Shown here one piece after another: positions 24,216 through 33,640 of a DNA stretch of 64,000 bases (position 1 is its first letter; each line of letters starts with the position of its first letter). The stretch covers positions 1,736,001-1,800,000 of the forward strand of contig CAWIAG010000004.1 in the NCBI GenBank assembly GCA_963834015.1. Reading direction: 5' to 3'. A program made the translations under genes and the position numbers. Source of the DNA: FEN-1297 sp963834015. Its GTDB lineage: Bacteria > Bacteroidota > Ignavibacteria > Ignavibacteriales > Ignavibacteriaceae. The notes beneath the pieces are model-generated. The model saw only the letters and a list, made by a program, of their open reading frames with translations, was not told the origin of the DNA and made no database searches.

Positions 24216-26987
24216 TTAATTATTTATAACGAAGTTATATTTGCCGGATCCGATGTGCAATATAATTTTTCCGCCGGCTGACTGCACCATCTGTATTTCT
24301 TTTATCTGCTCTACAGGTTTGCCGCTTTCAAAGATATTGTCTTTTGAACCTGCCGGCATGAAAACATCCGCCGTGGTGTTGGGCGGAACCTGGATGTTAA
24401 GCTGTGTTGAATTATTATCAACTGTCCAGCCGGATGAAATCATCCCGTATATGGAGTGATATTCTGCTTTGGCATATTTTAACTGTTTTGTTATGTGCGG
24501 ATCTATAATAATGTTTTTGTAACCGGGGCTGCCGCTGTCTATATCTATTCCGGCAACACAACTGTAAAGCCATTTGCCGACAGCTCCGTATGCGTAATGA
24601 TTAAATGAATTCATGCCGTCACTCTGAAAAGACCCGTTTCTTTTTATTCCGTCCCAGCGTTCCCAAATTGTGGTGGCGCCTTTTGTTACGGGATAAAGCC
24701 ATGAAGGATATTCTTTTCTGAAGAGAAGCATATATGCTAAATCCGTGTAACCGTTATCTGTAAGTACCCGGCTGATCCTTGAAGCGCCGAGGAACCCTGT
24801 TGTAAGATGCCCGAAATTATTAACATCATCCGCCAGGCGTTTAGCCGCCGGTGCAATCATGTCCGCAGGAATAATATTGAAATCCAGAGCCAGTGCATAA
24901 GCGGTCTGCGTGTTGGATGCAAGTCTTCCGTTCTGAGTTATAAATTCTTTTTGAAAGGCTTCTTTAATATTTTTCATTAACGCGGTGAATTCTTGTGCAT
25001 CCTGTTCATTGCCGAGTATTGAAGCAATTTTCTGCATAAGGTCTGCGGCATGATAAAAGTATGCAGTGCCTATCAGGTCCTTATCGGTTGTTGCTCCCGG
25101 ATAGTCTGACCTGTCGGTTGCAAACGCAAGCCAATCGCCGAAGCCGACATTTTTATTCCATAAGTAGGAATCGCCGGCAATTTTCTTTATGTAATTAAGC
25201 CAGCCTTTCATACAACTGTATTGGGTTTGAAGTATCCGGGTATCGCCGTAGTTTTGATAGACCGTCCATGGTACGATAATGGCAGCATCGGCCCAGCCTG
25301 CTGCACCTCCGCCGTCATTGCCCAGGATATTTGGAATTACGTGCGGTATCCTGCCGTCTTCAAGCTGATCCGCAGTAAAGTCTTTCATCCACTTGGTGTA
25401 GAAAGATGCGGCATCCATATTAAAACATGCGGTTGGTGAGAAGACTTCTGCGTCTCCCGTCCATCCTAATCTTTCATCTCGCTGGGGGCAGTCGGTTGGC
25501 ACATCTACAAAGTTGCCTCTTAATCCCCACTGGATATTTTTTTGAAGCCGGTTAATTAATGAATCGGAGCACTCAAAATTGCCGGATGGGGTCATATCCG
25601 AATGAATCACCATACCGGTTATATCATTTAGAGAAATATCGCCGGGATAATTTGTTACAGCCACGTACCTGAAACCCTGGAATGTAAAATGCGGTTGAAA
25701 TACTTCTGCACCGCTGCCTTTAAAAGTATATTCAACATTTTGTTTTGCTTTGCGGAGATTTGCCGTATAAATGTTTCCTTCTTTATTCAGTACCTCTGCA
25801 TGCCGCAGGGTTATTTTATCGCCGGCATTGCCTTTTAATTTAAATTGAATCCAGCCTACCATATTTTGCCCCATGTCGAAAACCAAATCGCCGTTGGGTG
25901 TCTTAAATTCTTTAGCGGGCTTTATTGTTTGTGTTATTCTAACGGCAGGCCCTTCGGTTGCTGTAAGAATATCTTTATTGTAATCTTTAACAGTTGTGCC
26001 GCTCCAGCCGCTGTCGTCATAGCCAGGCTTATCCCAGCCGTCTTTTTCCAGCCGTGCATCATAAGTTTCACCGTCATAAATTTCCGACATTAATATCGGG
26101 CCGGTGGATGATTTCCATTCCGGGCCGGATTTAATTATTTCCGATGTCCCGTCCGTATAAGTGATATTGATTTGAAGAAGGAGGCCGGTTTTATCTCCAA
26201 AATTATTTGCCTTATAATCCCATGTTAAAGGTCCTTTGTACCAGCCGTCGCCGAGGATTACGCCGAATGCGTTTTTACCTGACTGGATATTCCGCGTTAC
26301 ATCGTAAACCTGGTATTGAAGGCGTTTGTTATAGCTGGTCCAGCCGGGAGTGAAAAACCTGTTGCCGATTTTTTCACCGTTGATATGAAACTCATAAAGG
26401 CCATGGCATGTTACATAGGCTCTTGCAGATTTAACGGATTTATGGATTTCAATTTCATCCCTGAGCATAGGGCAGGGGCTGTAATTATTATCGTTTAGTT
26501 TCAACTGAGGCTCAATCCATTCAGCCTGCCAGTCAGATGATTGTAGCAGACCCATTTCCCAGAATGAAACTTCGCTCCATCCGGATTCGTCACCTTCGTT
26601 ATCCAGGATTTTAACCTGCCAGAATACACGCTGCGCGGATTGCAAAGCGGCGCCGTTATATACAATCTGGTTGGACTGGCCGGAAATAATTTTACCGCTG
26701 TCCCATAAAAGATTTTTACCGCTTAATAAATCTTTTTCAGACAGTGATGCGCGTACCATGTAAGCGCTCTGCATAATGTTCCTTTTAGAGGAAACAATTT
26801 CCCAGCTAAGCCGGGGCTGTTTATCGCCGATGCCGACGGGATTGAAGATGTAATCCGTCCTGAGATCGGTCACTTTTAATAAGTCAGATGCCATAACAGG
26901 ATGAAAAAATAGTATAATTTGTAATAAAACAAATAATAAAAAGCTGCGGCAGGTATTCCGCGGGAGTAGTCCTGTCATCTGTATCAT
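24216..26987 (-). CDS. Secreted GH78 alpha-L-rhamnosidase
   Basis: About 923 aa from the chosen start. The frame also reaches an ATG at 27086, but the ATG at 26987 puts a typical signal peptide at the N-terminus (NTCRSFLLFVLLQIILFFHPVMAS), so it is preferred. Family landmarks follow: LRTDYIFNPVGIGDKQPRLSWE, FTPGWTSYNKRLQYQVYDVT, the catalytic-domain stretch FVDVPTDCPQRDERLGWTGDAEVF with the acidic DERLGWTGD motif, WAD, and GATTIWERWDG near the C-terminal barrel, then SFNHYAYGAVG. It hydrolyses alpha-L-rhamnosides in the periplasm or outside. It is divergent from the PfkB-HAD gene. Confidence 0.92.
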   Translation of the reverse strand: MIQMTGLLPRNTCRSFLLFVLLQIILFFHPVMASDLLKVTDLRTDYIFNPVGIGDKQPRLSWEIVSSKRNIMQSAYMVRASLSEKDLLSGKNLLWDSGKIISGQSNQIVYNGAALQSAQRVFWQVKILDNEGDESGWSEVSFWEMGLLQSSDWQAEWIEPQLKLNDNNYSPCPMLRDEIEIHKSVKSARAYVTCHGLYEFHINGEKIGNRFFTPGWTSYNKRLQYQVYDVTRNIQSGKNAFGVILGDGWYKGPLTWDYKANNFGDKTGLLLQINITYTDGTSEIIKSGPEWKSSTGPILMSEIYDGETYDARLEKDGWDKPGYDDSGWSGTTVKDYNKDILTATEGPAVRITQTIKPAKEFKTPNGDLVFDMGQNMVGWIQFKLKGNAGDKITLRHAEVLNKEGNIYTANLRKAKQNVEYTFKGSGAEVFQPHFTFQGFRYVAVTNYPGDISLNDITGMVIHSDMTPSGNFECSDSLINRLQKNIQWGLRGNFVDVPTDCPQRDERLGWTGDAEVFSPTACFNMDAASFYTKWMKDFTADQLEDGRIPHVIPNILGNDGGGAAGWADAAIIVPWTVYQNYGDTRILQTQYSCMKGWLNYIKKIAGDSYLWNKNVGFGDWLAFATDRSDYPGATTDKDLIGTAYFYHAADLMQKIASILGNEQDAQEFTALMKNIKEAFQKEFITQNGRLASNTQTAYALALDFNIIPADMIAPAAKRLADDVNNFGHLTTGFLGASRISRVLTDNGYTDLAYMLLFRKEYPSWLYPVTKGATTIWERWDGIKRNGSFQSDGMNSFNHYAYGAVGKWLYSCVAGIDIDSGSPGYKNIIIDPHITKQLKYAKAEYHSIYGMISSGWTVDNNSTQLNIQVPPNTTADVFMPAGSKDNIFESGKPVEQIKEIQMVQSAGGKIILHIGSGKYNFVINN

Positions 26988-27377
26988 GTTGTTGTTCCAT
27001 TCGTATTTTAAAAATAATTGTTTGCATAGAAATACAGTTAAGGTAATATAATTTTTTACGTTCCAGATAATGTTGTAAAACTTCATATTAAAAATAAGCA
27101 GTAATTTATTAATTATATTGGCTTCAGTCGCATGGGCGGAACTATGAAATATCTCTCTGCCAATAATAAGGAATTTTTATTAGCTTTGTATGAGGCTTTG
27201 ACCAGTTAAGGCAGGTAAAAAAAAATAGATTACTATAATACGGTTAGCTTTATTGCATTTAAGCCTGATAAGAGTGAAACATTAAATTAGCGAAGCCTGC
27301 CCGTCTGCAGGCAGATGGTTTTCGACTTACAAGATAATAATATTAATAATAATTGAATTTAATCCTGGAGATTAAAT
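26988..27377. other. Gene-free divergent intergenic region
   Basis: Between the GH78 and PfkB-HAD starts there is no convincing gene. It holds a GCCTGC (27295-27300)/GCAGGC (27307-27312) hairpin of a small dispersed family also seen at about 19850 and 44900. Promoters for both directions must lie here, but no motif could be assigned. Confidence 0.5.
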
Positions 27378-29288
27378 ATGAATATTGCGCTTAAGAATAT
27401 TCAGAATATAATTGAGAAAATTAAAGACGTTAATATTATTTTATACGGAGATTTTTGTCTTGATGCATACTGGGTGCTTGACCCGCGCGGTTCGGAAATT
27501 TCCGTTGAAACGGGACTTAAAGCTCTGGCTGCGGGCAATCAAAAGTATTCACTGGGCGGAGCTTCCAATGTGGCTGCCAATCTTGCAGCGCTAAAACCAA
27601 AGCAGGTTAAAATATTCGGAGTGGCAGGAAGCGATATCTTCGGCCAGGAAATGATAAGGCAGCTTAAGTTTACCGGAATTGATACCGGCGGACTGGTTAT
27701 TCAGGAAGGAAATTTTGAGACCTATACATTTTCTAAATTAATTCTTGAAGGTAATGAACAGCCCAGGATTGATTTCGGGACGTATAATAAAAGAACTAAA
27801 GCTACAGATGATACTATTTTAATAAATATCCGCAGCAATATAAAAAGCTCTGATGTAATTGTTATTAACCAGCAGGTTCCTGGCAGCATAACAAACCATG
27901 AATTTATTGACGGCTTAAACGAAATTGTTAATGATTTTCCCGATAAGATATTCATAGTAGACTCCAGGCATTATTCTGCGGAATTTAAAAATGTATGCAT
28001 GAAAACCAATGAAATAGAAGCAGCCATACTTAACGGCATAAATGCAGAACCTGGAGATATCTTTAATGTAAATGATGTTAAGAAATTTGCGCAAGGTTTG
28101 TATGAAAAACATAACAGGCCGTCATTCATAAGCCGGGGTAAATACGGTATTATTGCCTGCGATGCAGAAGGAATTCATGAAGTGCCTGGTTTACAATTCA
28201 TAAAAAAGCTGGATACCGTAGGCGCGGGTGATACGGCATTAAGTGCTATATCATGTGCGCTTGCTGCAAAAATAAACACGTACGGCGCTATAGAATTTGC
28301 AAATTTTGCCGCAGGAGTAACAGTGCAAAAATTATTTCAAACAGGTACGGCAAGCCCTGAAGAAATATTATCGCTTAGTTCCGATCCTAATTATATATAT
28401 CAGCCGGAACTGGCTGCGGATATCAGGTCGGCAAAATATTGGAAAAATTCTGAGATTGAATTATGCGGCAGCAGCCCGGATTTTTTTGAGAAGGGTAAAA
28501 TTAAACATGCTGTTTTCGACCATGACGGTACAATAAGTGTACTGCGTGAAGGATGGGAGCATGTTATGGGGCCAATGATGATAAAAGCTATTCTGGGTGA
28601 AAAATATAATAATGCGGATGAATATTTGTATAACAAGGTTGTAAACCGGGTGAGGGATTATATTGATAAATCAACCGGGATACAAACAGTGCAGCAAATG
28701 GAGGGATTAATTGAACTGATCCGGGAATTTAATATAGTCCCGAAAGATAAAATCCTGGATAAATTCGGCTATAAAGAAATTTTTAACTATGCATTAATGG
28801 AAATGGTGAACAGGCGTGTAGATAAATTAAATATGAAAGAACTGGACATCATGGATTTTGCAGTTAAAGGGGCAATTGAATTTTTAAATTACCTGTCGGC
28901 AAAAGGAATAAAGCTTTACCTGGCAAGCGGTACCGATAATGATGATGTAATCAGGGAAGCTAAAGCAATGGGTTATGCCCATTTATTTAACGGCGGAATA
29001 TACGGAGCTATAGGAGATATAAGTAGGTATTCGAAAAAAATGGTAATGGAAAAAATAATTAAAGATAATAACCTTCAGGGAACCGAGCTTGTAACTTTTG
29101 GAGACGGCCCTGTAGAAATGCGTGAATGCAGAAAAGTCGGCGGTATTGCAGTTGGTATAGCAAGCGATGAAATCAGGAGGTATGGTCTAAATGCAGAGAA
29201 ACGCACCAGGTTAATTAAAGCCGGGGCCCAGATATTAATCCCGGATTATTCGCAAAGGAAGTATTTACAGGAAATATTATTTGATTGA
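27378..29288 (+). CDS. PfkB sugar kinase fused to HAD-superfamily hydrolase
   Basis: This 636-aa two-domain protein has residues about 15-330 as a PfkB/ribokinase-type kinase related to RfaE/HldE heptose kinases (YGDFCLDAYWVLDPRGSE, SLGGASNVAANLAAL, VGAGDTALSA with the catalytic GAGD Asp). Residues about 375-635 form a HAD phosphatase or mutase domain (HAVFDHDGTIS with the nucleophile DxD, LASGTDND, and the distal GDGPVEM). The domains act on phosphosugars in opposite directions, so the protein may make a phosphorylated intermediate and trim it, as in heptose biosynthesis. No nucleotidyltransferase domain is present. The fusion is continuous with no frameshift. It heads the rightward sugar region. 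Confidence 0.85.
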   Translation: MNIALKNIQNIIEKIKDVNIILYGDFCLDAYWVLDPRGSEISVETGLKALAAGNQKYSLGGASNVAANLAALKPKQVKIFGVAGSDIFGQEMIRQLKFTGIDTGGLVIQEGNFETYTFSKLILEGNEQPRIDFGTYNKRTKATDDTILINIRSNIKSSDVIVINQQVPGSITNHEFIDGLNEIVNDFPDKIFIVDSRHYSAEFKNVCMKTNEIEAAILNGINAEPGDIFNVNDVKKFAQGLYEKHNRPSFISRGKYGIIACDAEGIHEVPGLQFIKKLDTVGAGDTALSAISCALAAKINTYGAIEFANFAAGVTVQKLFQTGTASPEEILSLSSDPNYIYQPELAADIRSAKYWKNSEIELCGSSPDFFEKGKIKHAVFDHDGTISVLREGWEHVMGPMMIKAILGEKYNNADEYLYNKVVNRVRDYIDKSTGIQTVQQMEGLIELIREFNIVPKDKILDKFGYKEIFNYALMEMVNRRVDKLNMKELDIMDFAVKGAIEFLNYLSAKGIKLYLASGTDNDDVIREAKAMGYAHLFNGGIYGAIGDISRYSKKMVMEKIIKDNNLQGTELVTFGDGPVEMRECRKVGGIAVGIASDEIRRYGLNAEKRTRLIKAGAQILIPDYSQRKYLQEILFD

Positions 29289-29755
29289 AAATATCAGGAT
29301 TTTATGTAATATAAACAATTGCGCAGGAATTATTATATAAGCCGCAATAAATTTTGTTATTCAATTTCGGCAGCTATGCGTATCTGTCTTTTATTCAAAG
29401 TATATTACTTTTAATCCTGTTTACGGAAGGTAAACTGATCCTCCGGAGGCGGACAAGTGAAAGAGTTAAGGGCAAATTTATTAGTATCATTAACAACGCG
29501 ATTAATCGTGGAGTTAATGATGAAGCACCTTATAGTCTTCAACCGTTTTAAGGGTTTACGGTACACTTATAAGAAGTAAGGCAAAACAAATTATTGAATA
29601 TTTGTGAATGAATTTTAACACAAATTCTAAAAGTAGAGCTACTAAAACCATGACTGAAGAGTCAAACATTTAAAGCGCCGGGCAGATTGTAGATAAATAT
29701 GAAATTTAAAATGTTTTATTTGTTATATTCAGGAAAATATTTCTTTTATTAAATA
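29289..29755. other. Gene-free spacer
   Basis: No convincing coding signal in 467 bp. It holds a short CCTCCGGAGG palindrome at about 29442 and AT-rich sequence before the next start. A 65-codon reading within it has atypical composition and was not accepted. Confidence 0.5.
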
Positions 29756-31168
29756 ATGGATAACCAAATGGATACAAGACGAGAATTTATTAAAAAAATC
29801 GGGTTGAGCACTGCGGCTATAGCAGTAGGCACATCTTTATTAGACGGCCAGCAAGCTAAGATAAATCCTAAGACAAAGCCTGTTGTAACGGACGCTATGC
29901 ATTACAACCGTATTATCGGTGCGAATGACCGCGTTCATGTTGGTGTTGTAGGTTTTTCACATCGTTTTGAAGACACTCTTAGTCTGGCATTCAAAGCAAA
30001 TGCTAAAGATATGAATATGGAATTTACCGCTGTCTCCGATATATGGAACCAAAGAAGAGATGCCGGTATTTATTATCTGAACGGATTAACGGGAAATAAA
30101 ATTACCGGGTACAGAAACAATGAAGAATTATATGAGAAATCAAAGGTTGATGCTGTTATTATCAGTACGGCTGATTTTCAGCATGCTTATCATGCCACGG
30201 AAGCCGTAAGGGCAGGGCGCGATGCTTATGTAGAAAAACCTTTAGCGGAATCGATGGCGGATAATAAAATGGTGCTTAATGCGGTAAAGGAGACAAAGAA
30301 AATAGTTCAGATAGGTTCCCAGAGGCGGAGCGCAAAAAATTATCAGACTGCGGCGGAATATATTAAGTCAGGCAAATTCGGCTTTATAAAGTTTGTTGAA
30401 ATGACATGGAATGTAAACCAGCCGGACCGCTGGCGTTTACCAGATGTAGTGGCTAAGTTAAAAGAGAGCGATACAGACTGGCAAAGATTTTTAGTTAACA
30501 GGGAAAGAATACCGTTTAATCCCCGTATTTATTGCGAGTACCGTTTATTCTGGCCTTATTCTTCGGGTATACCGGGGCAATGGATGTGCCATCAGATAGA
30601 TACGGTGCATTGGTTTACAGGATTTAAACATCCTTTGAGTGTTGTTGCGGGCGGAGGAATTTATATGTGGAACGACGGCAGGAAAAACGCCGATACATTA
30701 ACGGCTATATTGGAGTACGGCCCTGCCAATGATAAAGACACAACAAAGAGATTTCAGGTTAATTATACTTCAAGGTTTTCAAATTCGGCGGGTGATGTAA
30801 AGGAAATATATTACTCCAATGGTGGAGAGTTAAACCTTGATACAAACAAAGTGACTCCACATGGCGGTTTAACTAAAGAGCATGCTGAAAAATACCCGCA
30901 GTTCGGGCTTCATGAAAACCTTCTGCCTGAATTTGAACTTGCGGATAATAAGATAAAAAGCGTTACGGATGCAAATGCAGGAGCAGACCTGATGACGATT
31001 GCACACATGAGGAACTGGATGGAATGTATTAGAAGCCGTCAACAACCGCATGCGCCAATTGAAGCAGGGTATAATCATTCAGTTGCAAGCATGATGGTAA
31101 CAGAATCGTTACACAGAGGCAGAAAAGTTATTTTTGACGAAGGTAAACAGGAAATTGTAAATGCATGA
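29756..31168 (+). CDS. Tat-exported Gfo/Idh/MocA family oxidoreductase
   Basis: This 470-aa protein has a twin-arginine signal (TRREFIKKIGLSTAAIAVGTSLL, residues about 7-30), so it is exported folded, presumably with NAD(P) bound. The Rossmann part is VGVVGFSHRFED (about 61-72), then VIISTADFQHA and YVEKPLAESMADN with the EKP motif. The second domain has FWPYSSGIPGQWMCHQIDTVHWF. Periplasmic family members carry out glycoside oxidoreduction or glycosidase reactions in related bacteria. A role with the GH92 enzyme 186 bp downstream is inferred. Starting at the second Met (29768) is equally possible. Confidence 0.87.
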   Translation: MDNQMDTRREFIKKIGLSTAAIAVGTSLLDGQQAKINPKTKPVVTDAMHYNRIIGANDRVHVGVVGFSHRFEDTLSLAFKANAKDMNMEFTAVSDIWNQRRDAGIYYLNGLTGNKITGYRNNEELYEKSKVDAVIISTADFQHAYHATEAVRAGRDAYVEKPLAESMADNKMVLNAVKETKKIVQIGSQRRSAKNYQTAAEYIKSGKFGFIKFVEMTWNVNQPDRWRLPDVVAKLKESDTDWQRFLVNRERIPFNPRIYCEYRLFWPYSSGIPGQWMCHQIDTVHWFTGFKHPLSVVAGGGIYMWNDGRKNADTLTAILEYGPANDKDTTKRFQVNYTSRFSNSAGDVKEIYYSNGGELNLDTNKVTPHGGLTKEHAEKYPQFGLHENLLPEFELADNKIKSVTDANAGADLMTIAHMRNWMECIRSRQQPHAPIEAGYNHSVASMMVTESLHRGRKVIFDEGKQEIVNA

Positions 31169-31172
31169 GTTC

Positions 31173-31218
31173 TTACGAGACGGGATCGCATAGGGATAAA
31201 CTATGCCCTGTCTTGTAA
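31173..31218 (+). terminator. Hairpin after the Tat oxidoreductase gene
   Basis: TTACGAGACGGG (31173-31184) and CCCTGTCTTGTAA (31206-31218) form an imperfect stem a few bases after the stop. The same sequence family (GACGGGGCATGCCCTGTC) appears in the mosaic repeats, so this may be a REP-like repeat serving as a 3' hairpin rather than a classical terminator; no strong T-run follows. Confidence 0.4.
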
Positions 31219-31354
31219 AAGGAATGTATCTGATAGTATGCTTAAAGTTAATTATAATTCTGTTTTGCTATTGGAAGCGGTTTTAATGCAGTATTCCCGT
31301 CTTGTAATAAAGAAGTGTTTTTATTTATTTAATATTAATTACTAAATAATAATT

Positions 31355-33601
31355 ATGAAATGTCAAATTTATTTCAAATTAAAAACCCTTGCATTTACCG
31401 GGCTTCTTTTACTAAATGCATGTGCAACAAAAGACATTACACAATATGTTGATCCAAATATCGGAGGTGTGGCGCCTTTATTAACAACATTGACTCCGAC
31501 TGTTCACCGGCCCCATAGTATGGTAAGGGTATTTCCGGTTACCAAGCCGGGCCTTGATGACCGGTACCTGAGTGATAAAATATACGGTTTTGCATTGAAT
31601 ATGCCCGCGTACCGCAGGGGATATGTAACAGAGCTTATGCCCACAAGCGGTAAGCTATTATTTAACAAAGATGATTATGCTTCAGTTTACGACCACGACA
31701 TGGAAGAACTGTATCCATGGTACCATAAAGTTTTGCTTGAAGATTATAATATTACTGCTGACTGGACAACCACCGAACGGGCAATACTTTACAGATTTAA
31801 ATTTAAAGGTAAAGATTCGAATAATATTTTATTCCGTTCAAACAGTGAATCTTATTTTAGAATAGACGGCAATAATGTAATTCAGGGATGGGAAAAATTT
31901 GAAAATACAAAACAATTTTTCTACGCCGAATTCAGCCGGCCGTTTGATAAATCCGGCTCATTTGAACCGGGAAAAATATCAGATAATGAAACCGAAATAT
32001 CAGGAAGTAAAACAGGAGTATTTGTTGTTTTTAATAAAGTAGAAAACCCGGTTGAGGTAAGGAATGGAGTTTCGTTTATTGATGAGAGCCAGGCTGCAGA
32101 TAATCTTCACAGAGAAACAAACGGAAAGGGTTTTGAATCCGTTAAAGATGAAAGTTATTCCATCTGGAAAAATGAGCTAGGCAAAATACAGGTAGAAGGC
32201 GGGACAGAACGGCAAAAGCGGATTTTTTATACATCGCTTTATAGAAGTATGGAGCGTATGGTGAACATTTCGGAATACGGAAGATATTATAGCGCGTATG
32301 ATAAAAAAATTCATAATGATAACGGGCGGCCTTTTTATGTAGACGACTGGCTTTGGGATACATTCAGAAGCCTGCATCCTCTGATGTTAATATTAGATCC
32401 TTCTCAGCAGGCAGATATGGTTGAATCTTATGTCCGTATGTATGAACAAAGTAATTGGATGCCGGGTTTTCCACAGTTTTTTGGGAATTATCCGGCTATG
32501 ATTGGATTTCATTCTGCGGAATTAATCTGGGATACATTTCAAAAAGGAGTTAGGAATTTTGATTTGGATAAAGCCTATGAAGGTTTAAGAAAAAACGCAA
32601 CACAAGCCACAATGCTACCGTGGAGGACAGGGCCAATGTGTTCACTTGATACATTTTATGTACAGCATGGATGGTATCCTGCCAAACCGGAAAACAGCAA
32701 AGATCCTGAACCAAGGGTTGACGGGTTTGAGAAACGGCAGGCCGTTTCAGTAACGCTTGAGCATAGTTATGATGACTGGTGCCTGGCGCAATTTGCCAAA
32801 GCGCTTAATAAGGATACCGATTATACTTATTTCATGAACCGCTCACAAAACTATCGAAATGTTTTCAATCATGCTACCGGTTTTTTTGCTCCCAAAACGA
32901 CGGATGGCAACTGGATTGAACCATTTGATCCTCAATTGTCAGGCGGTATAGGGAGCCGTGCGTACTTTACCGAAAATAATGCATGGACATGGAATTTCAG
33001 CGTTCAACATGACATCCCCGGATTGATTGAACTTATAGGCGGTAAAGAAGCATTCGTAAAACGTGTTGATGCGATATTTAACGAACCAACAAGTATTGCA
33101 AAATGGAGACTTATGGCTCAATTCCCGGATGGGACAGGATTAAATGGAATGTTTGTCGCGGGTAATGAGCCATCATTCATCATTCCGTATCTTTATAACT
33201 ATGCCGGTCAGCCATGGAAAACTCAGAGGCGACTCCGTGAGATAATGAACTTGTGGTTTGATGACCGTCCGCCCGGTATTCCCGGTGATGAAGATGGCGG
33301 AGCGTTATGCTCATGGTATGTTTTTTCAGCTATGGGCTTCTTCCCGGTAACACCGGGCAGCGGCGAGTATGCAATTGGAAGCCCGTTTTTTAATAAAATT
33401 CAAATTCAATTACCTGACGGCAACACGTTTACTATTGCAGCAGAAAATTGTTCCCAAAAGAATAAATATATCCAATCGGAAGAGTTAAACGGAAAAGAAC
33501 TAATGTACGCCTTTATAAGTCACGTTGATATTATTAGCGGCGGTACCCTTAAACTAATCATGGGTGACCGTCCAAATAAAGAATGGGGAATTAATCCCTG
33601 A
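31355..33601 (+). CDS. GH92 alpha-mannosidase, lipoprotein
   Basis: This 748-aa protein has a lipobox-type signal (LAFTGLLLLNACATK; the Cys near residue 23 is the lipidation site). The GH92 catalytic core follows: YVDPNIGG near the N-terminus, YVDDWLWDTFRSLHPLM, and the family hallmark GDEDGGALCSWYVFSAMGFFPV and GSPFFNKIQIQL near the C-terminus. GH92 enzymes are calcium-dependent exo-alpha-mannosidases cutting alpha-1,2/1,3/1,4/1,6 bonds of N-glycans and mannans; linkage cannot be read here. Probably on the outer membrane or periplasmic face. Followed 39 bp later by a beta-helix protein. Confidence 0.93.
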   Translation: MKCQIYFKLKTLAFTGLLLLNACATKDITQYVDPNIGGVAPLLTTLTPTVHRPHSMVRVFPVTKPGLDDRYLSDKIYGFALNMPAYRRGYVTELMPTSGKLLFNKDDYASVYDHDMEELYPWYHKVLLEDYNITADWTTTERAILYRFKFKGKDSNNILFRSNSESYFRIDGNNVIQGWEKFENTKQFFYAEFSRPFDKSGSFEPGKISDNETEISGSKTGVFVVFNKVENPVEVRNGVSFIDESQAADNLHRETNGKGFESVKDESYSIWKNELGKIQVEGGTERQKRIFYTSLYRSMERMVNISEYGRYYSAYDKKIHNDNGRPFYVDDWLWDTFRSLHPLMLILDPSQQADMVESYVRMYEQSNWMPGFPQFFGNYPAMIGFHSAELIWDTFQKGVRNFDLDKAYEGLRKNATQATMLPWRTGPMCSLDTFYVQHGWYPAKPENSKDPEPRVDGFEKRQAVSVTLEHSYDDWCLAQFAKALNKDTDYTYFMNRSQNYRNVFNHATGFFAPKTTDGNWIEPFDPQLSGGIGSRAYFTENNAWTWNFSVQHDIPGLIELIGGKEAFVKRVDAIFNEPTSIAKWRLMAQFPDGTGLNGMFVAGNEPSFIIPYLYNYAGQPWKTQRRLREIMNLWFDDRPPGIPGDEDGGALCSWYVFSAMGFFPVTPGSGEYAIGSPFFNKIQIQLPDGNTFTIAAENCSQKNKYIQSEELNGKELMYAFISHVDIISGGTLKLIMGDRPNKEWGINP

Positions 33602-33640
33602 TGGCTGATTACCCCGGTTTGAAAAAATAAAGGTAAAAAA

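Noticed and set aside
29354..29551. 65-codon reading as a gene
   Set aside because: It overlaps a CCTCCGGAGG repeat-like stretch, has no recognisable domain and atypical composition.
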